Counted from the stretch's first letter, positions 45,581 through 55,208 are shown. The stretch: DNA of 64,000 nt from Solwaraspora sp. WMMD792 (GCF_029626105.1 NZ_JARUBH010000009.1:2604001-2668000); one strand, 5' to 3'. Notes: generated by a model not told the origin, from the letters alone. Program-made: numbers and translations.

Positions 45581-46767
45581 CGCCGTCCAGGTGTGCTCAG
45601 GTACTGGGCCGCAACGAAGTCGGCGGCCAGTTGGACGAGTCGGGACGAGGTGTCGAAGACGGAGAGGTGGTCGCCGCTGGGCTCCTCGACCAGCCGGGCG
45701 CGGACGAGCTCACGCGCCACGCGATGCGAACCTTCCGGGTGCGCGGTCGTGTCGGTCCGACTCGTCACCACCAGCGTCGGATGTGGGATCCGGCCGAGCA
45801 GATCAGTGATGTCGAAAGACATGATCGCGAGGTTCAACCTGCAGTAGTGGTGGAACAGCGCCGGCGAGGCGTAGGGGTAGAGCACCAGCGGCGCGAGCCG
45901 CTCGGGGATCTTCGCCAGGGCGGCAGGGCGGTGCATGAGTTTCTGGTAGGCGGCCGCCTTCGCCAGCGTGTCCGCGCCCATCTCCATCAACGCCTGGACG
46001 TCCCGTTGGTGATCGGTCTTCGTCGAGCCGGCCCCGAAGTCGTAGTCCCCGTGCCACAGGCTGATCGATCCGAGGCGACCGGGATGTCGGTGGGCGGCCT
46101 CGACCACGATCACCGCGCCGCCGCAGAGCCCCATCACGTGACAGGCCGGCAGGTCGAGCGCGTCCATGACCGCCAGCAGGTCGTCGGCCTGGTCGGCCAC
46201 GCCGCTCGCCATACCGGCCTCGGGGCCGTGCGCGGAGAACAGACCGCGGGTCTGCCAGGTCACGACGAAGTGCTCCTCGCCGAGTGCGCGCAGCCACCGC
46301 AGCGACAGCTCGACCGGCATGCCGCAGGGTGGGACCAGCACCACCGCGGGACGCGCCCGGTCGCCCGCCGTGAACGCGTCGAGCGTCAGTCCGTCGCGGG
46401 TTTCGACCCGCACCAGCCGGGGCGCCCGGTCACGGGCATTGGCAGCGGCGCGTACGATCGGCGCCTCCCCGGCGTCGCGGACCCAGTCGTCGAGCGGTCC
46501 GGCGTCGGCCAGCAGGGTGCTGATCCGGCGCTCCACCGCCAACCCGAACGAGCTGCCCGCCGGCTGCGGCGCGGCGCGCACGTGGACCGTCTGCCGCAGA
46601 CCGACCTCGCGGGCGACGCTGTCGAGTAGCCGTCCGGCGGCGGTGCCGAGACGCTCGTGATCCGCCACGGCCACCTCGAAGTGGCCCTGCGGCAGCCGGT
46701 CTGCCAGTGGCTTGACCTCGCCGAACACCTCGACAGCGGCCGCCGCCCACTCCTCGAACCCGGTCAC
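45577..46767 (-). CDS. SyrC-like aminoacyltransferase, alpha/beta hydrolase fold with Cys nucleophile
   Basis: A 396-residue alpha/beta hydrolase-fold protein with about 110 extra N-terminal residues. The nucleophile elbow is G-L-C-G-G, so Cys215 replaces the usual Ser; the base lies in S-G-D-H-L-S-V-F and an acid in S-R-T-D. SyrC (syringomycin) and CmaE (coronamic acid) are known Cys-dependent members that move an aminoacyl group from one carrier domain to another. Here the gene lies directly after a SyrB2-like halogenase and a SyrB1-like A-PCP, in the same operon. The predicted reaction is transfer of (chloro)threonyl from the A-PCP didomain to the PCP-TE, or to the PCP of the FkbM protein. 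GTG start, 2 bp after the halogenase stop. Confidence 0.85.
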   Translation of the reverse strand: MTGFEEWAAAAVEVFGEVKPLADRLPQGHFEVAVADHERLGTAAGRLLDSVAREVGLRQTVHVRAAPQPAGSSFGLAVERRISTLLADAGPLDDWVRDAGEAPIVRAAANARDRAPRLVRVETRDGLTLDAFTAGDRARPAVVLVPPCGMPVELSLRWLRALGEEHFVVTWQTRGLFSAHGPEAGMASGVADQADDLLAVMDALDLPACHVMGLCGGAVIVVEAAHRHPGRLGSISLWHGDYDFGAGSTKTDHQRDVQALMEMGADTLAKAAAYQKLMHRPAALAKIPERLAPLVLYPYASPALFHHYCRLNLAIMSFDITDLLGRIPHPTLVVTSRTDTTAHPEGSHRVARELVRARLVEEPSGDHLSVFDTSSRLVQLAADFVAAQYLSTPGRR

Positions 46768-46769
46768 GG

Positions 46770-47699
46770 TCAGCTCTTGCCGAACGGGACGCCGGTCGTC
46801 GTGTGGGTTCGCAGCCGGTTCCGCCCGTACTTGTCCTCACCCGACACCAGCACGCACCCGAAGTCGTCCAGCGAGATGCGCCCGCCGTACTCGTGGATCT
46901 CGGTCAGACCCGGATAGACACGTACCGAAGCGGGGACGTAACGGCTGGCGAAGCCAAGGCGCATCTCCTGCGTCCGGCCCGCGTGACCGTGGGAGGCGTG
47001 CATCAGCGTCGACCAGAAGACGATGAACTGCCCCGCCTTCATCTGCATCGAAACCGCCTTGCTCTCGTCCGGGGACCAGTCCGGATCGATCTGCAGTTGG
47101 CGGTAGTCGTAGCCGAAGAATCCCCGGGCCACGCCGTTCTTGGTCTTGTTACGGTTCGCCTCGGGGTCGTAGTGCATCCCCAGGGTCTCGTCGTAGAACA
47201 TCTGCCGGTGGGTACCCGGGATGAACTGTAGGCAGGCGGTCTCGATACTCGCCTCGGTGAAGGCCGTCCAGACGGTGATCGTGCCACCGTACTCCCGGTC
47301 CTCCTCCCAGACGATCTGCGGCTCTCCCCCGGCGTTCGCGAACGTGTCCGCCTGGTGCCAGTCGGTGCCCTCGTCGCCCGGGTACTTCGGGAAGAACTCG
47401 GACCGCCAGCAGATGACGTCCTTGCCGAGAATGCTCGCCACCCGGTGGACGATCTCGGGCCGGGCGATGTGTTCGGCAAGGAAGCTGTTGTCGAGATGGC
47501 GGTCGTAATTGGAGATGTTGGTCCCCTGCGAGATCGCCTCGGTGTCCTGGTAGACGGCGTTTGTCCGGTCGAGCAGCTTCAGCCGCTCCTTCCGCCAGCG
47601 GTCAGCCATCTCGTCAGGTTCATAGAGCGTGAACGGCCCGGCGTAGCCGTTGCGCTGGAAGTCTGCGAGCTCGGTAGGCGTGAGGCTGAACTTGCTCAT
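46770..47699 (-). CDS. SyrB2-like non-haem Fe(II)/2-oxoglutarate halogenase
   Basis: A 309-residue enzyme closely resembling SyrB2, which chlorinates the methyl group of PCP-bound L-threonine. The facial triad is of the halogenase type: His115-Gln-Ala117 (D-W-H-Q-A-D), where hydroxylases have Asp or Glu at the third position; the Ala leaves room for chloride. His234 (L-M-H-A-S) is the second metal ligand and Arg247 (E-M-R-L-G-F) the 2-oxoglutarate anchor, each one position from SyrB2 His116, Ala118, His235 and Arg248. The ATG at 47699 follows GGGAG; a GTG at 47708 has no spaced site. Substrate inferred as threonyl-S-PCP of the upstream A-PCP protein. Confidence 0.95.
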   Translation of the reverse strand: MSKFSLTPTELADFQRNGYAGPFTLYEPDEMADRWRKERLKLLDRTNAVYQDTEAISQGTNISNYDRHLDNSFLAEHIARPEIVHRVASILGKDVICWRSEFFPKYPGDEGTDWHQADTFANAGGEPQIVWEEDREYGGTITVWTAFTEASIETACLQFIPGTHRQMFYDETLGMHYDPEANRNKTKNGVARGFFGYDYRQLQIDPDWSPDESKAVSMQMKAGQFIVFWSTLMHASHGHAGRTQEMRLGFASRYVPASVRVYPGLTEIHEYGGRISLDDFGCVLVSGEDKYGRNRLRTHTTTGVPFGKS

Positions 47700-47722
47700 G
47701 ACATCCACTCCCGGATCTGGGG

Positions 47723-49567
47723 CTAGCTAGGCCCGCGTTCGGCGGTCGCCCGCTTCCTCGACGCGAACTGTTCGCCGACGTGGTCGACGTAGACGTCCAG
47801 CGACAGACCGTCGGCGAAGGCACCCAGGTCAACCTCCACCGCGAGCTGCTTCTTGGTCTCCTGCATGATGCGGATGAGGTCGAGCGACGTGCCGCCGGCC
47901 TCGAAGAAGTCCTCGTCCGACGCGGCGACGGGCTTTCCTAGCACCTGCTCCCAGATAGCCTTGACCTTTTCTGCGTGACCCACGACCGCCTCCAGTGGCG
48001 GTGACGGGTCCGGCGCGTGGTACGTCGCCTGCAGCGAGTCGTGGTCTATCTTGCCGTTGTGATTCCTCGGATACTCGTCGAGCAGGACACACCGGGCCGG
48101 GCACATGTATGCGGGAAGCGTCGCACGGATATTCGCCAGCACCAGATCGGCGGCAGCCGCACGCTGCGCCGGCCCGGTCTCGGGATCGTACAGGGCGAAC
48201 AGCATGAGATGCGCGTCGTCACCGGAGCCCGGCACCTTCGACACCACCGAGTTGGACAGACCGGGGAACGCGTCCGCGACGGCCTCGATCTCCCGGGGAT
48301 CGATCCGGTACCCGTGCAACTTGATCTGGGTGTCCGCGCGCCCGACGAAGAAGTACTCGACGCCGTCATAGGTGACACCGAGGTCGCCCGTGCGGTAGAC
48401 GCGGTCCGCGCCCGATCCGGTGAATCGCGCGGCGGTCAGCTCCGCTTCGTGCAGGTACCCCAGGGCGACGCCCGGCCCGCGCACGTGAATCTCCCCGACC
48501 GCGCCGTGCGCGACCGGCTGCCCGGCGTCGTCCAGCAGCTGGATGGCCAGATCTGGAATCGGCACACCGATCGGCGAGTGCTCCGACCCGTCGAGTAGTT
48601 CGAGTGAAAGTGGTCGGTACGTCACGTGCACGGTCGTCTCCGTGATCCCGTACATGTTCACCAGCTGCGGGGCGGACTCACCGCGCCGCGCCAGCCACGC
48701 CGCCGCGACATCGCGGTCGACCGGTTCACCGCCCAGGACGACGTGGCGCAGCGAAAGGTCCGCGTGGTGGCGGGCGTCAACCGCGTCGAAGGCGCGGAAC
48801 GCCGTCGGCGTCTGACTGAGAACCGTGACCCCTTGGTCAACGACCAGCTGGTAGAAGCGCTCAGACGTACGGGTCGTCACGTACGGCACGACGACCGCCT
48901 TGCCGCCGTGCAGCAGCGCGCCCCAGAGCTCCCACACGGAGAAGTCGAACGCGATTGAGTGGAACACCGTCCACACGTCGTCCTTGGAGAACCGGAACCA
49001 GCTCTGCGTGCCGCTGAACAGCCGGTCGACGTTCCCGTGCTGGACGACGACACCGTGCGGTTTGCCGGTCGTGCCGGAGGTGTAGATGACGTATGCGGGT
49101 GCCTCCGGGGACACCACCACCGGTGCCCAGTCCGGTGCGACGCCGTCCGGCAACGCGCCGCGCTCGTAGGCCACGAGGTTGACACCAGGCCGGTCGAACA
49201 GGCCGACCAGCTCGGCAGCGACGACGACGAACCGCGCCCGGCTGTGCTCGATGATGTAGTCGATCCGGGGTGCCGGGTAGTCCGGATCGACGGGCAGGTA
49301 GGCCGCCCCCGCCTTGAGTACGCCGAGCATGGCGACGACCATGTCGATTCCCCGGGGCAGACACAGACCGACCACCTCTCCGGGCTGCACACCACGGGTG
49401 GTCAGCCCGAAAGCGAGCCGATCGGACAGCCTGTCGAGCTCCTGATACGTCAGGGTTTCCCCGGCAGAAGCGACCGCGATCCGCGACGGCGCCTCCGCCG
49501 CCTGCTGACGGAAGATCTCATGAAGTCCACCCCGGAATCCGGAAGTGGCGTGCGCTGTGCCTGACAT
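47723..49567 (-). CDS. SyrB1-like A-PCP didomain, predicted threonine loading
   Basis: A 614-residue adenylation plus carrier protein, almost the length of SyrB1. A-domain motifs: Y-T-S-G-T-T-G-K-P near 167, F-D-F-S-V-W-E near 212, N-M-Y-G-I-T-E-T-T near 310, Y-R-T-G-D-L near 385 and N-H-N-G-K-I-D. The PCP Ser is in E-A-G-G-T-S-L near 575. The pocket reads D-F-W-S-V-G-M-V-H, differing from the published threonine code D-F-W-N-I-G-M-V-H at two positions. It has no C domain, so the bound residue must leave by transfer. ATG at 49567 with GAAGAGGA upstream; a GTG at 49594 abuts the previous stop. Immediately upstream of the halogenase. Confidence 0.93.
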   Translation of the reverse strand: MSGTAHATSGFRGGLHEIFRQQAAEAPSRIAVASAGETLTYQELDRLSDRLAFGLTTRGVQPGEVVGLCLPRGIDMVVAMLGVLKAGAAYLPVDPDYPAPRIDYIIEHSRARFVVVAAELVGLFDRPGVNLVAYERGALPDGVAPDWAPVVVSPEAPAYVIYTSGTTGKPHGVVVQHGNVDRLFSGTQSWFRFSKDDVWTVFHSIAFDFSVWELWGALLHGGKAVVVPYVTTRTSERFYQLVVDQGVTVLSQTPTAFRAFDAVDARHHADLSLRHVVLGGEPVDRDVAAAWLARRGESAPQLVNMYGITETTVHVTYRPLSLELLDGSEHSPIGVPIPDLAIQLLDDAGQPVAHGAVGEIHVRGPGVALGYLHEAELTAARFTGSGADRVYRTGDLGVTYDGVEYFFVGRADTQIKLHGYRIDPREIEAVADAFPGLSNSVVSKVPGSGDDAHLMLFALYDPETGPAQRAAAADLVLANIRATLPAYMCPARCVLLDEYPRNHNGKIDHDSLQATYHAPDPSPPLEAVVGHAEKVKAIWEQVLGKPVAASDEDFFEAGGTSLDLIRIMQETKKQLAVEVDLGAFADGLSLDVYVDHVGEQFASRKRATAERGPS

Positions 49568-49593
49568 CCGTTCCTCTTCCCGCCCGAGCGTCA

Positions 49594-51258
49594 CTACGCA
49601 CCCGTCGTCCGGGTGTACAGCCTCCCGTTGCTCCAGATGTGGTCAACATGACCCCACTCGGCGACGCTGCGGACATCCGGGAAGAACCCGGAGCCGAGGT
49701 CGTTCGCGCTGGTGTTACAGAGGATCGGTAGTCCGCTGTACTCCGCGTAGTGGTTGAGCAGCGCGTGTATCTGCGGGTTCTGCCGCTGGTTGACCGTCTG
49801 CAGGCGGGCCGTCCCGTCCAGGTGGCAGACCGCAGCCAACCGCCCTGCCGCTTCCGGACGCACCCGGTGGTCGTAGAGCATGTACGGATCGGGCGTACCA
49901 GGGTCGAAGAACCGAGCCGCGTCCTCCTCCACGCAGATCGGCGCGACCGGCCGGTACGACTCGCGCCGCTTGATCCGGTTGAGGGTGGTCTTCATCTCCG
50001 GCGAGGTCGGCGCCGCCATGATGCTGCGGTTTCCCAATGCCCGCGGCCCGAGCTCGGCCCGGCCGTTGAGCACGATGACCGGCTGCTGCGACTCGTGGAT
50101 GAGACCCGCCAGCTCCTTGAGTGAGCAGTCGCGCGACGACCAGTCGGCGGCGTCCCAAGCGGTATCACGGATAGCTGGCCCGCTGTAGACGTCCCAATCG
50201 ACCGACTCGTAGCCATGCTTGGCAACAAGCTCGCTGCAGACGGTGCCGATGGCGCTGCCCGCGTCGTTGGGAAACGGTGGAATCCAGAGCTCCGCCAGGT
50301 TGCACGAGCGCCTGATCGCGCTGTTCCACTTGATGTTCAGCGCACACCCACCGGCGTAGCACAGATTCCGGGGTCCCCGCCGGTCCAGTTCGTCCAACCG
50401 TGCTGCCAGCGTGCGGACCAGCACCTCCTCGAGGAAGCAGTGGAAGGTGGTGAGGATGTCCTCATCGCCGAGCCCACTGGCTTTGGCCCGGAAGACCAGC
50501 TTGAGCAGCAGCGCCCGCTCGAACTCCAGCATCTGGTCGTGGGTCGTGACCGGCCCGGTCCTCGCCACCAGCTTCTCGAAGATCGTGTGGAAGCTCTCGC
50601 CGAGCGACTGGACCCTCTTCCCTTTCGCGATGTAGGCCATGTACTTGCCTGCCAGCGACAGGTCATTCGGCCGATAGTCCTGGTACGGCGCGAAATTCAC
50701 CGCGAAATAGGTGTAGATGAAGCCGCTCATGGGAAACAGGTAGCCCAGGCATTCGAGTCTTCCACCCCGGTCATAGTGGAACAGCTGCGGAAACGACATG
50801 CCGTCCCACGAGAGCACGTACGACGACTCGCCCCGCCGAGCCATCGGACTACTGCAGTAAGATGAGAAAATGTGCCCCGCGATGTGATGGTAGCTCGCAT
50901 ACTCCCGCCCAAAGTAGGTACTGAAAGCACCTTTACTCGCCAACGGGTTCGCGCGGATGTCGTAGAGGTGACCGTAGTCCGCCACCTCGAACGGAACCTT
51001 TTCGTCGCCCAGGGTCACCTCGAACGGAGTGGTGTGCCAACCATCGATGACGAGGGAGTCCACCTCAGACCAGTCGTAGCCGATATCGTTGAGCAGGCCG
51101 AACAACTCACTCCTCGTTAGCCGGAATTCCGAGTAACGCGGGTTGTTGCCAATCTTCTCCATCTCGTGACACTGGACCAGGCGGTTGTCTTCGAAGAGGG
51201 CAACGCCGCCGTCGTGGCTCAGCTTGATTCCGACAGAAACGACCCTTTGGTTACGCAT
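49594..51258 (-). CDS. NodU/TobZ-family O-carbamoyltransferase
   Basis: About 554 residues. The family makes carbamoyl-adenylate from carbamoyl phosphate and ATP, then transfers the carbamoyl group to a hydroxyl. Visible: V-G-I-K-L-S-H-D-G-G-V-A at the N-terminus, metal-binding H-H-I-A-G-H near 125, the Kae1-like Y-A-G-G-C-A-L-N near 310, and the C-terminal G-R-A-E-L-G-P-R-A-L-G-N-R-S signature. ATG 51258 is preferred over 51288, because a good promoter at 51301-51329 would leave almost no leader before 51288. First gene of the nine-gene operon. The target hydroxyl, on the lipopeptide or on (chloro)threonine, is inferred only from context. Confidence 0.93.
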   Translation of the reverse strand: MRNQRVVSVGIKLSHDGGVALFEDNRLVQCHEMEKIGNNPRYSEFRLTRSELFGLLNDIGYDWSEVDSLVIDGWHTTPFEVTLGDEKVPFEVADYGHLYDIRANPLASKGAFSTYFGREYASYHHIAGHIFSSYCSSPMARRGESSYVLSWDGMSFPQLFHYDRGGRLECLGYLFPMSGFIYTYFAVNFAPYQDYRPNDLSLAGKYMAYIAKGKRVQSLGESFHTIFEKLVARTGPVTTHDQMLEFERALLLKLVFRAKASGLGDEDILTTFHCFLEEVLVRTLAARLDELDRRGPRNLCYAGGCALNIKWNSAIRRSCNLAELWIPPFPNDAGSAIGTVCSELVAKHGYESVDWDVYSGPAIRDTAWDAADWSSRDCSLKELAGLIHESQQPVIVLNGRAELGPRALGNRSIMAAPTSPEMKTTLNRIKRRESYRPVAPICVEEDAARFFDPGTPDPYMLYDHRVRPEAAGRLAAVCHLDGTARLQTVNQRQNPQIHALLNHYAEYSGLPILCNTSANDLGSGFFPDVRSVAEWGHVDHIWSNGRLYTRTTGA

Positions 51259-51300
51259 GGCGCCCCGCTTCGTAGTCCCATGCTCCATCGTCGGTGACCG

Positions 51301-51329
51301 ATGTTACCGGCAAGATTCCTCGGGTTCAA
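51301..51329 (-). promoter_or_regulatory. Predicted promoter of the lipopeptide operon
   Basis: On the minus strand: -35 TTGAAC, 17-bp spacer, -10 TAACAT, ending about 40 bp before the ATG at 51258. The extended -35 TTGAACCC also occurs before the ACP gene at 58532, suggesting shared control. Confidence 0.5.
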
Positions 51330-51694
51330 GAGAGTAAGGTGCAACTCCTCGGCGGACACACCGGATCTCGATACCCCAAAAAAGTTCCACTGTGGCTAAT
51401 GATCTTTTGTCATGGCTGGCTGGCCCGCACGATGGCAGCTTGAAACAGGCTGCCGGACGGGGTGTCGACCCGGATGTTTTCGCAGATAATGATGATCGAG
51501 AAGGCCGCCGCACGGGGCACCGAATCCGGCAGGCATCGGCCCAGCGGACCCGAGACCCAACCGTGGCACCGCGACAGCCCGGAGGTGGCATTGGCCGCGC
51601 CGCCCGGCACCGGCCCCGTCCGCAACGGCGGCGCCGCGTTCCCGGGCCGCCTGCCAGAATCGACGTCACCTCGTTCGGGTACAGTCACGCAATC
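51330..51694. other. Divergent intergenic region, carbamoyltransferase and BenE-like genes
   Basis: No convincing gene. The part near 51370-51410 is unusually AT-rich for this DNA (ataccccaaaaaagttccac) and could bind a regulator. The part from 51480 to 51680 is ordinary GC-rich sequence with open frames of low complexity. A TACAGT hexamer 13 bp before the transporter ATG could be its -10 element. Confidence 0.45.
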
Positions 51695-52987
51695 ATGAAG
51701 TCGCTGGCTTATCTGACGCGACAAGCGGCACCACCGTCGGCCGTCACCGCCGGTCTCGTCGCGGTACTCGTCGGTACCGCGAGTTCCGCGGCGATCGTGT
51801 TCACCGCCGCGCGGGCCGCTGGCGCGTCCAGCGATGAACTGGCCTCGTGGATGCTCGCGCTGGGTGTCGGTATGGGAGTGACGTCCATCGGGCTGTCCCT
51901 ACGCTACCGGGCACCCGTCGTCACCGCGTGGTCCACTCCGGGGGCGGCCGTACTCGCCACTGGACTGCTCGGGGCGAGCATGGGCCAGGCGGTCGGCGCC
52001 TTTCTGGTCTCGGCGGCGTTGATCACGCTCAGTGGGATCACCGGGTGGTTCGCCCGTGTCATGAACCGTGTCCCGGTCGCGCTCGCGGCGGGCCTCCTTG
52101 CCGGAATTCTCGTCCAGTTCGGTATCGGGCTGTTCAGCGAGATGCACCACAGTTTCGCCGTGGTGTTCCCGATGTTCACGGTCTATCTGCTGTTCCGCAG
52201 GTGGTTGCTCCGGTACGCCGTACTGGCGGCACTGACCACTGGCGTCGTCGCTGCCATGCTCACCGGGTCGGTCCGGTTGCGTGACGTGGACCTGACACTG
52301 TCCACTCCGGTCTTCACCGTTCCCGAATTCTCCTGGCAGGTCGTCATCGGTGCCGGACTTCCGCTCTTCGTGGTCACCATGGCCTCGCAGAACCTTGCGG
52401 GAGTGGCGGTGCTACGCAACGACGGGTATCAACTGCCGGTCTCACCGCTGGTCGGCTGGACGGGTGCGGCCAACCTGGTGCTGGCACCGTTCGGCTGCTT
52501 CGGACTCAACCTCGCGGCCATCACCGCGGCGATCTGCACCGGTAGCTCGGCGCACCAGGACCCCGACCGCCGCTACCTGGCCGCTGTCTGGGCCGGAGTG
52601 TTCTACCTGTGCCTCGGCGTGTTCGGCGGCACGGTCGGCTCCCTACTCACTGCCCTACCGGTGTCCCTCATCGCCGGGATCGCGGGTCTCGGGCTGCTCG
52701 CCACCGTCATCACCTCCCTCACCTCGGCGCTCGCCGACGAGCAGTGGCGGGAGTCTGCCGTGATCACCTTCCTGGCGACCGCGTCCGGGGTGACGCTGCT
52801 GGGAATCGGATCGGCGTTCTGGGGTCTGCTCGCCGGCGTCCTTACCGCACTGGTGACCCGCAGCCTGCGGCGGGAGAACCGGCTCGACGGTGACACGGCG
52901 CCGCAGGACCGTCCGCCGAGCGTCCGACCTCCGCTCGCAGAGGCTGCACAGCACCGGCGCCGGGCAGGCGCAGACAACCGCATCTGA
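51695..52987 (+). CDS. BenE-family benzoate/H+ symporter-like membrane transporter
   Basis: A 430-residue polytopic protein with about 12 hydrophobic helices and the BenE look: S-A-V-T-A-G-L-V-A-V-L-V-G in helix 1, A-W-S-T-P-G-A-A-V-L near residue 80 and N-L-A-A-I-T-A-A-I-C-T-G near 275. The ATG at 51695 begins just before helix 1; an open frame back to 51392 adds only Arg/Pro-rich sequence. BenE proteins take up benzoate or related aromatic acids with protons. In this setting it could import a precursor or export an intermediate; no aromatic-acid enzyme is clearly adjacent. Divergent from the lipopeptide operon and convergent with the PLP gene. Confidence 0.88.
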   Translation: MKSLAYLTRQAAPPSAVTAGLVAVLVGTASSAAIVFTAARAAGASSDELASWMLALGVGMGVTSIGLSLRYRAPVVTAWSTPGAAVLATGLLGASMGQAVGAFLVSAALITLSGITGWFARVMNRVPVALAAGLLAGILVQFGIGLFSEMHHSFAVVFPMFTVYLLFRRWLLRYAVLAALTTGVVAAMLTGSVRLRDVDLTLSTPVFTVPEFSWQVVIGAGLPLFVVTMASQNLAGVAVLRNDGYQLPVSPLVGWTGAANLVLAPFGCFGLNLAAITAAICTGSSAHQDPDRRYLAAVWAGVFYLCLGVFGGTVGSLLTALPVSLIAGIAGLGLLATVITSLTSALADEQWRESAVITFLATASGVTLLGIGSAFWGLLAGVLTALVTRSLRRENRLDGDTAPQDRPPSVRPPLAEAAQHRRRAGADNRI

Positions 52988-53072
52988 CGGAACACCGGAC
53001 ACCTCGTCGGTCCGGGCAGCCGCAACGGGATGACCGCCCGGCGGTTCTGCGGGGAGAGCCGGTCGCCGGCCG

Positions 53073-54089
53073 CTATCCCTGGTGCGGGCCGTGCTCGCCG
53101 GCCGAGACCGCGTCAACATCACCGGGAGCCGTGCCGATCCAGCGATGGTAGGCGTCCATGTCGACGTTGCCGCCGCAGACGATGGTGGCCACCCGCCTGC
53201 CCACGAAACGGTCGCGGTCCTCAAGGATCGCCGCGATACCGAGCGCGGCCGACGGTTCGACGACGAGGCCCGCATGATCCAGGAGCAGCCGCATCCCGGC
53301 GACGATCGACGCCTCCCGGACGAGGACGGCGTCATCGACGACCACGAGCAGGTCCTGCAGGGCGTCCGGGTTGGGGATGCGACCCGCGACACCGTCGGCG
53401 ATGGTGTCGACCGAGTTGGTGGTGACGACGCACCGTGCGTGCCATGAGCGCGTCATCGCTGGTGCTCCCAGCGGCTGGACACAGATCACCTCCACCTCGG
53501 GTGCCATGGCCTTCACCGCGAAGCCGACGCCGCTGGCAAGGGCTCCGGTGCCGAGGGCGACCACGACGGCGTCGAGGGGCTGTGGGTCGGAGGCCAGTTC
53601 GATGCCGATGGTCGCCGCACCGTCACAGGTCTCGACGTCCACACCGTCTTCGATCTGCCGGATACCCCGGGACCGGGCGATCGCCGCCGCCCGCGCACAG
53701 GCGGTGTCGTAGTCACCGTCGACCAACTCCAGACGGGCTCCCAGGGCACGGATCCGCTCGAGCTTGACCACGGGCGCGTAGCGGGACGCCACGACGGTGA
53801 CGTCGAGCCCACGACCACGGCCGGACCAGGCCAGCGCCTGACCGAGGTTTCCCGCACTGGCGCACACCACAGCGCGCTCGCCGCTGTCGGCAAGGCCGTT
53901 GGCGATGATCTCGGTACCCCGGCCCTTGAAACTGCGGACCGGGTTCACCGACTCGACCTTGAGACTGACCGTGCACCCGAGTTCCGACCCCAGCGCCTCG
54001 CAGCGGTAGTGCGGGGTGCCGAGGAACACGGGGTCGATCGCCCGGCTGGCCGCCTGGACACGGTCCATGTCGAGGCGCAGTCTCTGCAT
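53073..54089 (-). CDS. PLP-dependent threonine/serine dehydratase-type lyase (fold type II)
   Basis: A 338-residue fold-type II PLP enzyme. The cofactor Lys is Lys55 in N-P-V-R-S-F-K-G-R-G, the phosphate-binding or Asn loop is A-S-A-G-N-L-G-Q near 80, and a glycine-rich V-A-L-G-T-G-A-L-A-S-G binds the phosphate. The family deaminates Ser or Thr, or carries out beta-elimination or replacement on similar amino acids. ATG at 54089; an open frame to 54290 is not similar to the family. Divergent from the KAS III-like gene by 200 bp. It may feed the pathway (2-oxobutyrate, dehydro or diamino acids) or manage the Thr pool; the reaction is not decided by sequence. Confidence 0.87.
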   Translation of the reverse strand: MQRLRLDMDRVQAASRAIDPVFLGTPHYRCEALGSELGCTVSLKVESVNPVRSFKGRGTEIIANGLADSGERAVVCASAGNLGQALAWSGRGRGLDVTVVASRYAPVVKLERIRALGARLELVDGDYDTACARAAAIARSRGIRQIEDGVDVETCDGAATIGIELASDPQPLDAVVVALGTGALASGVGFAVKAMAPEVEVICVQPLGAPAMTRSWHARCVVTTNSVDTIADGVAGRIPNPDALQDLLVVVDDAVLVREASIVAGMRLLLDHAGLVVEPSAALGIAAILEDRDRFVGRRVATIVCGGNVDMDAYHRWIGTAPGDVDAVSAGEHGPHQG

Positions 54090-54288
54090 GGTGGAGAGTC
54101 TAGAACCGACACCCGAGCTCTCCCTAGCCCTGACTGCCGCCAAGGGGCTGACCCCGCAGCGGGGCAGGACCGGGCCGGCCGACGGAACCAAAGGTCCAAG
54201 CATCTCGATAGTTGCAGACATCGATGGGCGGGTACTGTCCGAGCATGGCACTTTGGCCTTCCTTCGTCCGACGCTGAGGGAGCTGAGC

Positions 54289-55203
54289 ATGACCGGTCAG
54301 CCGCTCTACCTCCGGGGTATCGCCTACACGGTGGGAGACGCCGTCCCTCTCGCCGACATCGAGGAAGGCGACCCCGAGCAGGTCGAGGTCTTCACCAAGC
54401 TCGGCCTGCACTACTTCCGGAAAAGTCCACTCAGCCTGCCCGACCTCTGCCACCGTTCGGTCGGAGACACCCTGCGGACCGGCGGCGTCGACCCTACCGA
54501 CATTGGTGCCGTACTGCTGGCCACGACGGTCAACTCGATTCATGCGGTAGGACTGGACTATCCCGAGGTGGCGCAGATTCTCGGTGACTACGGTCTCGTC
54601 GACGCCAAGTTGTACGGAGTGAGTCTCGCGAAGTGTTCCAACCTGTCGGCGGCCCTGGAACTGGGGTCCAGTCTACTGCGGGCAAACGACTACTCGGAGG
54701 TCCTGGTCATCGTGGGCGACAAGTGCGCGCGCGACCGCGACCGGTTCATGGACTCGGCGGAGTCGATTCTGAGCGACGGAGCCTTGTCGTTCATCCTGTC
54801 GCAGACCGGGGGCACCTACGAACTCAGGCACCTGGCGACCAGCAGCGACCTGTCCCATCTCACCAGGACGTTCGGTGTGCTCGAGTTCGTGGACAACTCG
54901 GTCAAGAACCTCGGTAGGCTGTGGCGGGCCATCCCGCCGGAGCTTCCGAGAGACCAGATCGAGAAGGTCTTCTGCGGAAACTACAACATGCTGATCCAGC
55001 GCAACCTGATGCGCGAGCTCGGAACCGGCCGCCAGGCGTTCTACCTGGACAATCTACGGCGCCTGGGGCACGTTTTCTCGTGCGACGTGCTGATCAATCT
55101 CAGCGACTATGCCGCATCGACCAACGTGGCGCCGGCCACCACGTTCGCCTGCCTGACCGTGGGGTACTTCCGGTGGGGTTGTTTCGTCGTACAGAAATGC
55201 TGA
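54289..55203 (+). CDS. KAS III-like thiolase-fold protein with non-canonical catalytic residues
   Basis: A 304-residue 3-oxoacyl-ACP synthase III-like protein. The nucleophile is Cys116 in S-L-A-K-C-S-N-L. The usual His-Gln-Ala-Asn segment is G-N-Y-N (230-233), so the active-site His is missing, and the last catalytic Asn region reads N-L-S-D-Y-A-A-S with Asp273, as in the acyl-transferring CerJ group. This suggests acyl transfer rather than decarboxylative condensation, or an inactive partner subunit. ATG 54289 follows GAGGGAGC; the frame open to 54016 overlaps the PLP gene and is rejected. Convergent with the acyl-CoA dehydrogenase (5 bp gap). Confidence 0.85.
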   Translation: MTGQPLYLRGIAYTVGDAVPLADIEEGDPEQVEVFTKLGLHYFRKSPLSLPDLCHRSVGDTLRTGGVDPTDIGAVLLATTVNSIHAVGLDYPEVAQILGDYGLVDAKLYGVSLAKCSNLSAALELGSSLLRANDYSEVLVIVGDKCARDRDRFMDSAESILSDGALSFILSQTGGTYELRHLATSSDLSHLTRTFGVLEFVDNSVKNLGRLWRAIPPELPRDQIEKVFCGNYNMLIQRNLMRELGTGRQAFYLDNLRRLGHVFSCDVLINLSDYAASTNVAPATTFACLTVGYFRWGCFVVQKC

Positions 55204-55208
55204 CGAGC

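Noticed and set aside
51410-51724. Small minus-strand peptide ending I-R-V-D-T-P-S-G-S-L-F-Q before the carbamoyltransferase promoter
   Set aside because: No convincing ribosome site or family, and it overlaps the upstream region of the divergent transporter. Possible leader or chance frame.
54016-54288. N-terminal extension of the KAS III-like protein
   Set aside because: It would overlap the start of the divergent PLP gene, is not KAS-like, and a strong ribosome site precedes ATG 54289.
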